From the NCBI GenBank assembly GCA_900758955.1, contig CAAETL010000148.1, positions 1 through 5,960 of the forward strand: a DNA stretch of 5,960 bases, in the 5' to 3' direction. Shown here in pieces: positions 1-4,977 of the stretch. Under the pieces are notes generated by a model. The model ran no database searches, was not told the DNA's origin, and saw nothing but the letters and a program-made list of their open reading frames with translations. Position 1 is the stretch's first letter. Every line of letters begins with the position of its first letter. Position numbers and translations under genes: made by a program. The stretch comes from an uncultured Oscillospiraceae bacterium (GTDB lineage Bacteria; Bacillota; Clostridia; Oscillospirales; Oscillospiraceae).

Positions 1-612
1 CCCGCCGCATTCCTGCCGGTGTTAGAACGTAACGGCCTCATTGCCCCGTTGGACGAATATGTATGGGAGGAGACCGCTCGAACCCTACGCCAATGGCAGG
101 ATGAGGGGCTGAATCCGCCGCCCGTATCCATCAATGTTTCCCGGATCCATCTTTATGATCCGCAGTTGGCGGAGAAGCTGTGTCAATTATTAAAGCGGTA
201 CGAGCTGCCGCCGCACATGTTGGAGATTGAATTGACCGAAAGCGCCTATGTGGAAAATCCCAACCTATCCGGCCTGATGAAACAGCTCAAAACGGAAGGC
301 TTTACGTTTTTAATGGACGATTTTGGCAGCGGGTACTCCAGTCTGAACATGCTGCGTAACATTCCGGTGGATATTTTGAAGCTGGATCTGCACTTTCTGA
401 GTGGCGGCGGCGAGGCAAGCAACATCATCATGGAATCGGTGATTCAGATGGCGCGGCGCTTGCAGATTCCCGTCATCGCGGAGGGGGTGGAACAAGAAGA
501 GCAGGCCGTCTTTCTCCGGGAAGCCGGCTGTGGCATTGGGCAGGGATATCTCTATGCAAAACCCATGCCGGCGGCGGACTTTGCACGTCGCTTGGAAAAC
601 CGTTCCCACTGA
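1..612 (+). CDS. EAL-domain cyclic-di-GMP phosphodiesterase, C-terminal part (5' end outside window)
   Basis: The reading frame is open from base 1, so the gene begins upstream. The GTG at 19 is an internal valine codon, because the six preceding codons (PAAFLP) fit the family motif that leads into 'LxExxGLI'. EAL domains hydrolyse the second messenger c-di-GMP to pGpG in the cytoplasm. The signature EAL motif lies upstream of the window. The other active-site elements are visible, in window codon numbering: Asn45 in SINVS, the ELTES segment around Glu77, the Asp pair 106-107 in MDDFGSGYSS, Lys127 in ILKLD, Glu161 in IAEGVE and Gln181 in GQGY. The visible part therefore looks catalytically competent. 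The domain ends within about 15 residues of the stop, so EAL is the C-terminal domain. A GGDEF, PAS or membrane sensor module upstream is likely but not visible. The next + strand start follows after about 80 bases, with no terminator seen between. Confidence 0.93.
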   Translation, partial: PAAFLPVLERNGLIAPLDEYVWEETARTLRQWQDEGLNPPPVSINVSRIHLYDPQLAEKLCQLLKRYELPPHMLEIELTESAYVENPNLSGLMKQLKTEGFTFLMDDFGSGYSSLNMLRNIPVDILKLDLHFLSGGGEASNIIMESVIQMARRLQIPVIAEGVEQEEQAVFLREAGCGIGQGYLYAKPMPAADFARRLENRSH

Positions 613-675
613 TGGGCGCATTTTGGCCTGATGAACTGGATATCCCCCTGCACGCCCCTGTTTCCGATCCATTAC

Positions 676-682
676 GGAGGAG
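676..682 (+). promoter_or_regulatory. Strong Shine-Dalgarno site before the ATG at 692
   Basis: GGAGGAG lies nine bases before the ATG at 692. It is one of the best ribosome binding sites in the window, yet the frame it serves is only 31 codons long. That suggests a genuine gene start whose body has been lost. No convincing promoter was found in 613-675, so the gene may be co-transcribed with the EAL gene. Confidence 0.6.
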
Positions 683-691
683 ACGGGGGCG

Positions 692-787
692 ATGTTTTAT
701 TACGTCTTGGCGTGTCTTAATGGGCAGGGCGGAACCTGCATAAATGGCATGCCGGGCCGCATATTCATCCTGAATAAGGAGGGATGA
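692..787 (+). pseudogene. Probable N-terminal stub of a PRK06851-type P-loop ATPase, interrupted before Walker A
   Basis: This is a 31-codon frame starting at ATG 692 behind a strong ribosome binding site and ending at TGA 785-787. Residues 3-12 (YYVLACLNGQ) resemble the 'YFxxxNxxxGF' opening of the PRK06851-type ATPases, as I recall that family. Residues 23-27 (RIFIL) match the strand that directly precedes the first Walker A motif (RIFILKGGPGTGKS) in those proteins. After that strand the similarity stops, the frame reads NKEG and terminates. The 273-aa ORF at 2498 resembles the rest of the same family, which makes a split gene a natural reading. The comparison is from memory and the stub is short. 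It could instead be an unrelated leader peptide or a chance frame. Confidence 0.42.
776..783 (+). promoter_or_regulatory. Shine-Dalgarno site deciding the start of the 44-aa ORF
   Basis: AAGGAGGG ends six bases before the ATG at 790. An in-frame ATG at 784 directly abuts the motif and is too close to be used, so 790 is the preferred start. The site overlaps the end of the upstream 31-codon frame (TGA at 785-787), so translation of the two frames could be coupled. Confidence 0.65.
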
Positions 788-789
788 CA

Positions 790-924
790 ATGGCAAGAAC
801 AAAACTGACTTTGACGGAAACCTTTCAGGCTTCGGATGAGGAAACACGTCAAAAGAAACTACAGGAATGCGTCGACCGCTACCTTCGCGCTGCCCTTTCA
901 GAAGCCGCCCATTGCTCCCGATGA
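790..924 (+). CDS. Small 44-aa protein preceding the recombinase, function unknown
   Basis: The frame runs from ATG 790, behind an ideal AAGGAGGG, to TGA 922-924. The product starts MARTKLTLTETF and continues as a charged, probably helical segment (about residues 14-40, rich in Glu, Lys, Arg and Ala) ending in AHCSR. It has no signal peptide, membrane segment or recognisable domain. The good ribosome binding site and the position 22 bases before the recombinase start suggest a real gene co-transcribed with the recombinase. Small charged proteins next to recombinases are sometimes recombination directionality factors or repressors, but nothing in this sequence shows that. I do not recognise the family. 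It could also be a non-functional remnant. Confidence 0.5.
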   Translation: MARTKLTLTETFQASDEETRQKKLQECVDRYLRAALSEAAHCSR

Positions 925-946
925 TGGATTACGGGGGTGGTAAACC

Positions 947-2488
947 GTGCTATGCGCCATTTATACGCGGCTGAGTAAGGAGGATGAGGAGAAGCAGCAG
1001 TCCGAATCGGAAAGTATCCAGAATCAAAAATCCCTGCTCCTGCGCTATGCCATGGAACAGGGCTGGGATGTATATGAGATATACTGCGATGAGGATTATT
1101 CCGGGGCGGACCGGTACCGTCCTGCTTTCCATCGCATGATTGAGGCGGCAAAGGAAAGAAAGTTTCAAATTTTACTTTGCAAAACTCAGTCCCGGTTTAC
1201 CCGGGATATGGAGTTGGTGGAAAAGTACATTCACGGCTTATTTCCCATCTGGGGCGTCCGGTTTATCGCGGTGGCCGATAACGCCGACACCGAAGTAAAG
1301 GGAAACAAAAAGGCCCGCCAAATAAACGGACTCGTCAATGAGTGGTATTTGGAGGACCTTTCAGAAAATGTTCGCATGGTGCTGGACTGGAAGCGGCGGG
1401 AGGGCCAGTATATCGGCGGATTTCCCCTCTACGGCTATCAAAAGGACCCCGCTGACAAGAATCGACTCATCATTGATCCGCCGGCGGCGGAGGTGGTACG
1501 ACAGATTTTCAGGTGGTCTCTGGAGGGACATGGCAAGCAAAACATTGCCCAAATGCTCAATGAACAGGGTGTGGCGAACCCCACCCGCTATAAACAGGAG
1601 CGGGGGCGCTCCTGCCATCCCATCGGCCAAAATGAGTTTGGGCTGTGGAATAAAACCACCGTGTGGCGAATGCTGCGCAACGAGATGTACACCGGCGTGA
1701 TGGTCCAGGGCAGACGGAAAAAGGTGAGTTATAAGTCCAAGGCTATTATTGACATGCCGGAAGATGAGTGGTTCCGGGTGGAGGGCACCCACGAAGCCAT
1801 AATTGACCGTGAGACCTTCGAGGCGGTCCAGAGAGGCCTGAGGCTGCGCGCCAAGTCCGATGCCTCCGGCAAGGCCCATTGGCTGTCAGGGCTGGTGAAG
1901 TGTCAGGACTGCGGCAGCACCATGAGTAAAACCTCCAATGGAAGGCAAGGGGAGAGGCGGATCTGCTACCTGCGCTGTAAGCTCTACGCGGACAGCGGCA
2001 AGCAAAAGCGTTGTACCCGCCACGCCATCCGGTTGGACCAATTAACGGACTTGGTTTCGGCGCGGATCCGGCACTATGTGCAAGGATATTTTGAGATAGA
2101 GAAATGGGACGCGCCTTCCCGGCAGGGCCCCCGCCAAGCCGCCCTGGAAGAGGAACAAAAGCAGCTGAACCACCAATTGGAGCGTAGAAAACAGGCCATC
2201 AAAAACTGCTACTTGGATAAGGTCTCAGGGATATTAGACGAACATCAGTTTCATGAGCTGAATCAGACCTTCCTGGCGGAGAAAAGGCAGCTGGAAGAAC
2301 GGCTGCGCCAGATTGCCAACACAGCCGATCGCAATCAGCAGATCGATCCGAAGGAACGCGCACGGAACCTGCTGCAATTGGAGCCCGTACCCCGGGAACT
2401 GGCTGTCTGCCTCATTGATTTTATTGAAATTGGAGAAAGAGATCAAGATACCGGCGGGCAGAAGGTCAGCATCCATTGGAAATTTTGA
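947..2488 (+). CDS. Large serine recombinase (TnpX/resolvase-integrase type)
   Basis: The 513-aa product is a site-specific DNA recombinase that cuts and rejoins att sites through a phosphoserine link. The resolvase-type catalytic domain spans about residues 3-150: Ser10 in YTRLSKED is the nucleophile, Arg8 is beside it, and QSRFTRD at 81-87 carries the conserved arginines. WYLEDLSENVR at 133-143 leads into the long helix. The recombinase DNA-binding domain is about 158-300 (GGFPLYGY, then WNKTTVWRMLRNEMYTG). A zinc ribbon follows, with Cys319, Cys322, Cys340, Cys344 and Cys356 available as ligands. A coiled coil at about 397-458 is typical of control of synapsis, and the C-terminus ends VSIHWKF. 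The length and domains match the Tn4451 TnpX-like group and nothing is missing, so it is probably active. The GTG start is forced: TAA at 941-943 closes the frame upstream, YTRLS follows at once, and GGGGGTGG lies six bases before it. It is the only recombinase in the window, and the other element genes common in this group are absent. Confidence 0.95.
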   Translation: MLCAIYTRLSKEDEEKQQSESESIQNQKSLLLRYAMEQGWDVYEIYCDEDYSGADRYRPAFHRMIEAAKERKFQILLCKTQSRFTRDMELVEKYIHGLFPIWGVRFIAVADNADTEVKGNKKARQINGLVNEWYLEDLSENVRMVLDWKRREGQYIGGFPLYGYQKDPADKNRLIIDPPAAEVVRQIFRWSLEGHGKQNIAQMLNEQGVANPTRYKQERGRSCHPIGQNEFGLWNKTTVWRMLRNEMYTGVMVQGRRKKVSYKSKAIIDMPEDEWFRVEGTHEAIIDRETFEAVQRGLRLRAKSDASGKAHWLSGLVKCQDCGSTMSKTSNGRQGERRICYLRCKLYADSGKQKRCTRHAIRLDQLTDLVSARIRHYVQGYFEIEKWDAPSRQGPRQAALEEEQKQLNHQLERRKQAIKNCYLDKVSGILDEHQFHELNQTFLAEKRQLEERLRQIANTADRNQQIDPKERARNLLQLEPVPRELAVCLIDFIEIGERDQDTGGQKVSIHWKF

Positions 2489-2497
2489 CGGTGAAGC

Positions 2498-3319
2498 ATG
2501 TGTCTTTTCGTTACCACGGCCCACGTGATGGAGCCACCCTTTCCCGGGGTGGCGGGGCACTATGTTAACCTGGGGGTATGCTACGACCGGCAGGCCCTGG
2601 CGCCCCTGCGGGAGGACCTGATTCAAGTGACCCGGGACTATAAGTCCTGCTATGATCGGGCCTACCAGCGGTTCCGCGCGGCGGTAGAGCTGCAGCGCAG
2701 CGGAGAATGGCTGCTCCAACCTCATGCAGACCAGGAGAAGCTGAAAAAACGCGTGCAGGGGATTGTCGCCAGAGAATGTAAGAATCGAAAGACTGGCAGA
2801 GGAAACCCCATCTATCGTTTTCTGGGCGGACTGTCCTGTCAGGGGCGCGTTACCCTGTGGGATACCGTTTTTCTTCAGTGCAAAAAGGTGTATGAACTTC
2901 GGGACGGCAGGTCAGGCCTGGCCAATCAAATGTTGTCTCAATTGGCGGAGGGCGCACTGCAAGGGGGATACCATCCGGTGATCTGTCTCTCGCCTGAGGA
3001 CCCCAGCCGCGTGGACCATCTGCTGCTGCCTGAGCTCTCCTTGGGGTTTATCACAGGAGGAAATTATGGTCCCGCCCAGCGGCCATATCGGCGAATTCAC
3101 TTGGAGAGCCTGATCGAGAAAGAAGCCTGGAAGGTGCATCGCAACGAGCTTCGGTTTGCTTGGCGGATTGCCGACGAACTGATCGAGGACGGTCTGCGGG
3201 AGCTGCGCCGGGCCAAGGAACGCCACGATCAGTTGGAGGAACTGTACCATCCTCATGTGGATTTTGCCAAAATGGAACGGATGGCGGATCAACTGGCGGA
3301 GGAGATTCTAGCAATGTAG
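2498..3319 (+). pseudogene. N-terminally truncated PRK06851-type ATPase-like protein (273-aa ORF)
   Basis: The frame opens at ATG 2498, nine bases after the recombinase stop and in its frame, with only a weak GGTGA in front. From about residue 5 it resembles the clostridial and bacillar PRK06851-type two-domain P-loop family. TTAHVMEPPFPGVAGHYVNLG (5-25) fits 'GTAPHVxEPxxPGaxexyvNLG' and is followed by a helical segment. A second half runs from about 104 (NPIYRFLGG) through GGYHPVICLSPEDP and HLLLPELSLGF to a helical C-terminus with HVDFAKMERMADQLAEEIL (253-271). Intact members start about 100 residues earlier, with a Walker A domain that is absent here. The second P-loop is degenerate: DGRSGLANQML at 136-146 has no GKS/T lysine, which may be a trait of this subgroup. 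No nucleotide-binding site remains, so ATPase activity is unlikely. The frame is otherwise undamaged, so either the truncation is recent or the shortened protein is still made. Family assignment is from memory. Confidence 0.62.
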
Positions 3320-3325
3320 CGCATG

Positions 3326-3370
3326 AAAAAAGTCCGGAAGAAGAGAGGCCTCTTGCTTCCGGACTTTTTT
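3326..3370. terminator. Bidirectional rho-independent terminator between convergent genes
   Basis: AAAAAAGTCCGGAAG (3326-3340) is perfectly complementary to CTTCCGGACTTTTTT (3356-3370), giving a 9-bp GC-containing stem flanked by an A6 tract and a T6 tract. The 15-nt loop contains its own palindrome, AGAGGCCTCT (3344-3353), which could extend the hairpin. Six Ts follow the stem on both strands, so it can end transcription of the + strand block (stop at 3319) and of the minus-strand 69-aa gene (stop at 3408). Confidence 0.93.
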
Positions 3371-3407
3371 ATATTATGTTGAGTGATCCTGCGTCAGGCC
3401 AACCGAA

Positions 3408-3617
3408 TTACAGAATAAAGTCCTCATCCTTAAGACGGCTGAAATCCGGGGCGGGAGGACGTGGGGGAATTCGTTTCAGAGGGTCGTAGCGAAAATGACG
3501 GCAGGCGTCATCCGGACTGACCACCCCTTTTTTGAGACAGAGTACCTGGGTTTCGTGGATCGGGGTACCCCGTTGACAATAGGCGCACCTTGGTTCAATT
3601 TTCTTGGTAAAGAGCAT
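3408..3617 (-). CDS. Conserved small four-cysteine protein (69 aa), function unknown
   Basis: The start chosen is the ATG at 3617 (MLFTKK). A strong GGAGGGG (plus 3623-3629) lies five bases before it and would fall inside any longer version starting upstream. Cys11-x2-Cys14, Cys27 and Cys39 form a possible four-cysteine metal site, probably zinc, set in RCAYCQRG, VLCLKKG and ACRHFRYDP. The C-terminus is proline-rich (PPRPPAPDF) and ends in an acidic tail, DEDFIL. There is no membrane or signal segment, so the protein is probably cytoplasmic. I recall near-identical short proteins annotated as hypothetical in many clostridia, but no function. It lies 62 bases after ylbJ on the same strand with its own promoter-like sequence, so it may be transcribed both with ylbJ and alone. 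A 4-Cys RNA- or protein-binding ribbon is a guess. Confidence 0.82.
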   Translation of the reverse strand: MLFTKKIEPRCAYCQRGTPIHETQVLCLKKGVVSPDDACRHFRYDPLKRIPPRPPAPDFSRLKDEDFIL

Positions 3618-3622
3618 GGGAA

Positions 3623-3629
3623 CCCCTCC
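3623..3629 (-). promoter_or_regulatory. Ribosome binding site of the 69-aa gene
   Basis: Reads GGAGGGG on the minus strand, five bases before the ATG at 3617. It fixes the start and excludes the longer frame that begins at 3734, inside ylbJ. Confidence 0.8.
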
Positions 3630-3659
3630 AATGGTCATGTACGGAATGGAACAGCTCCT

Positions 3660-3688
3660 ATTATACGGCAGACGCTGCGTCATTTCCA
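3660..3688 (-). promoter_or_regulatory. Sigma-A-type promoter for the 69-aa gene, inside the 3' end of ylbJ
   Basis: On the minus strand there is a perfect -10 TATAAT (plus 3660-3665) and, 17 bases upstream, TGGAAA (plus 3683-3688), which matches four of six -35 positions. Transcription would start near 3653 and give a leader of about 35 bases before the ATG at 3617. The spacer holds an 11-bp palindrome, GACGCTGCGTC (3671-3681). The -35 box overlaps the end of the ylbJ coding sequence (stop at 3680-3682). Confidence 0.55.
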
Positions 3689-4795
3689 GCCCTTTTTCCT
3701 GGTAAACACAAAAAATAGACCAGCCAGCGCCCATAAAGCCAGGCTTTCTTGTTTCAGCAGAGAAAAGGAGGGGGAGAGGGTGGCCATGGCCTCCACCGCG
3801 GAATTTGTGGACAAGGATAGAAATGGAAGGACCGCTCCGGTTAGCAGCGCGGCCAGGATACCCTGCAAAAATTTTCCGATGAAATAGGGCTTTAAATCCG
3901 CTTTACTCTCATGTAGATAGGGCAGAGATTGACAGTGCACGGAAAATCCCCCCCAGCCCAGCAGAAACGCAGCTACAGGCAGCGCAAGGGGATATGTTGC
4001 CGCCTCCTGTAGAGAGCAGACCCCGGTAGAGATTTCAAAGACGCCGATCAGTAGGGAACGAAAGAGCGCGGGAGGCGCCTGGGGAAAGATGCCGGCCAGC
4101 AGATGTTCCGCCCCCTGCAGCAGTCCGGCCGATTCCGCCAGTGCGATCAGGACGGAAAAGAGAATGACAAATGCGCATACGTTTAAGGTGGAGGAAAACG
4201 CGTTTCTTACGCAGTCTGGGAACACGGAGGAGAACGAGGGAAAGGTAACGCCATTACCCTTGCGGGGCGGGGGCGGCGGCGTGGCGCGATCGAACAGATG
4301 AAATCCAACGCCGACCAAAAATGCCGCCGTCAGATGGGTTCCCAGCAGCAAAAATCCCGCCTTGGAACTGGAAAAGACCCCGACACCCGCGACGCTGAAC
4401 AGAAAAGCGGGGCCGCAGTTGTTACAGAAGGCGGACAGACGCCGCAGCTCAGTAGGGCTGCATTGCCCCTCCCGAACCAGACTAGCGGCGGTGCGGATGC
4501 CAACGGGATAGCCTCCCACGGCACCCAGCAGCAGCGGCGCGGCGCAGGGGCCGCTGAGTCCAAACAGGGGGCCCATAACCCGCCGCAGGAACCTTCCGGG
4601 AATGACCGCGAGTCCCAGTTCAATGAACAGGGAGGAGAGAACAAAAAAGGGAAAGAGGGAGGGTAAAATTAAGTCCGCGCATAGGGTTACCCCATCCCGT
4701 GCGGCTTGGGTGCTTTGGGCGGGAAACCGTAAGAGCAGAAGGGTAAAACCTATCAAACCAACCGCCGAGAGGGCGGGGGAGAGAACCCGGCGCAT
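3680..4795 (-). CDS. ylbJ: Sporulation integral membrane protein YlbJ
   Basis: This 371-aa polytopic membrane protein belongs to the YlbJ family, which has nucleoside-transporter-like gate domains. In Bacillus subtilis ylbJ is a mother-cell sporulation gene needed for heat-resistant spores; the transported substrate is not settled. Hydrophobic segments lie near residues 7-23, 40-62, 84-98, 130-140, 146-166, 203-222, 267-283 and 309-328, with a last one at about 351-365. Family motifs are LILPSLFPFFVLS (42-54), GGYPVG (94-99), CNNCGPAF (124-131) and GWGGFSVHCQS (280-290). The loop at 171-180 has a run of five prolines. The ATG at 4795 is preceded by AAAGGAGG at seven bases and is followed by a positively charged start and the first membrane helix. 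Length is in the range I expect for the family. It is divergent from apbE and upstream of the 69-aa gene. Its presence points to an endospore-former. Confidence 0.9.
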   Translation of the reverse strand: MRRVLSPALSAVGLIGFTLLLLRFPAQSTQAARDGVTLCADLILPSLFPFFVLSSLFIELGLAVIPGRFLRRVMGPLFGLSGPCAAPLLLGAVGGYPVGIRTAASLVREGQCSPTELRRLSAFCNNCGPAFLFSVAGVGVFSSSKAGFLLLGTHLTAAFLVGVGFHLFDRATPPPPPRKGNGVTFPSFSSVFPDCVRNAFSSTLNVCAFVILFSVLIALAESAGLLQGAEHLLAGIFPQAPPALFRSLLIGVFEISTGVCSLQEAATYPLALPVAAFLLGWGGFSVHCQSLPYLHESKADLKPYFIGKFLQGILAALLTGAVLPFLSLSTNSAVEAMATLSPSFSLLKQESLALWALAGLFFVFTRKKGWK

Positions 4796-4802
4796 GCGCC
4801 CG

Positions 4803-4810
4803 CCTCCTTT
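4803..4810 (-). promoter_or_regulatory. Ribosome binding site of ylbJ, with a leader hairpin just upstream
   Basis: Reads AAAGGAGG on the minus strand, seven bases before the ATG at 4795. Just upstream in the transcript, a 5-bp stem (CGTCC 4812-4816 with GGACG 4822-4826, 5-base loop) would fold next to the site without covering it. The hairpin is too small to call a regulatory element with confidence. Confidence 0.8.
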
Positions 4811-4864
4811 CCGTCCGTGAGGGACGCCTGTCTAATGAGAACGCTACTGATTTGGATATGCGGC

Positions 4865-4890
4865 GGGGGAAGATTAGTTGCATGTCCCCC
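4865..4890. repeat. Inverted repeat GGGGGA / TCCCCC around the apbE -35 region
   Basis: GGGGGA (4865-4870) and TCCCCC (4885-4890) form a perfect 6-bp inverted repeat with a 14-base spacer. It encloses the -35 hexamer of the apbE promoter (4878-4883) and lies downstream of possible ylbJ promoter sequences on the other strand. It could be a repressor operator. It is short and low in complexity, so chance is possible. Confidence 0.3.
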
Positions 4891-4906
4891 AAAAATATGC
4901 TATACT
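4878..4906 (+). promoter_or_regulatory. Extended -10 sigma-A-type promoter for apbE
   Basis: The -10 is TATACT (4901-4906), preceded by TGC, the extended -10 motif TGn. The -35 is TTGCAT (4878-4883), exactly 17 bases upstream; only its TTG matches the consensus, which the extended -10 could compensate. Transcription would start near 4913, leaving a leader of about 65 bases before the ATG at 4978. Confidence 0.6.
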
Positions 4907-4920
4907 TTTCACCATTGCAA
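4892..4920 (-). promoter_or_regulatory. Possible ylbJ promoter sequences (sigma-A-like, or a sigma-E-like -35)
   Basis: On the minus strand, TTGCAA (plus 4915-4920) and TATTTT (plus 4892-4897) are spaced by 17 bases, each with four of six consensus matches. In the same place GCATATT (plus 4894-4900) matches the sigma-E -35 consensus KMATATT, which would suit a mother-cell gene. No good CATACAHT -10 follows at the expected spacing, so the sigma-E reading is incomplete. Both overlap the apbE -10 on the other strand. Confidence 0.25.
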
Positions 4921-4977
4921 GGCCACTTGTTCCGCTCGTTTTGCAGGGCGGAGCGTGATAAAGGATTGGATAGCCAA

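Larger units (their letters stand above)
788..2497 (+). mobile_element. Minimal serine-recombinase element (approximate limits)
   Basis: The region contains a 44-aa ORF and a TnpX-like large serine recombinase, read in the same direction with 22 bases between them. It is flanked by what look like the N-terminal stub and the C-terminal two thirds of one ATPase gene. No other cargo is present. The limits given are the outer edges of the element genes. The true ends were not identified, because large serine recombinases leave only a very short core repeat. The left end could lie anywhere from about 692 to 788 and the right end from about 2486 to 2510. A 7-bp repeat, GTGTCTT, at 712-718 and 2500-2506 is one possible core. 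It may be an integrated and perhaps decayed element rather than an active one. Confidence 0.5.

Noticed and set aside
613..660. Possible terminator after the EAL gene from GGGCG (614-618) and CGCCC (653-657)
   Set aside because: The arms are only 5 bp with a 34-base separation and no T tract follows.
612..743. A frame from ATG 612 that begins MGAFWPDELDIPL and loosely recalls the 'DPDSLDGVxIP' segment of the ATPase family
   Set aside because: The resemblance covers only a few residues and needs a gap. It has no ribosome binding site, is rich in arginine further on, and would put family segments in the wrong order relative to the stub at 692.
473..847. Minus-strand open frame of 124 codons across the end of the EAL gene
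   Set aside because: It lies antisense to a clear EAL domain, has no recognisable motifs and is low in complexity (rich in Pro, Arg and Ser). It is a shadow frame.
671..937. Near direct repeat ATTACGGAGG (671-680) and ATTACGGGGG (928-937) as a possible att pair
   Set aside because: Both are Shine-Dalgarno regions in front of start codons, and the second lies directly before the recombinase, inside the element. The match is best explained as shared ribosome binding sequence.
3618..3734. Longer N-terminus for the four-cysteine protein, starting at 3734
   Set aside because: The extension overlaps the ylbJ coding end, and a strong ribosome binding site lies directly before the ATG at 3617.
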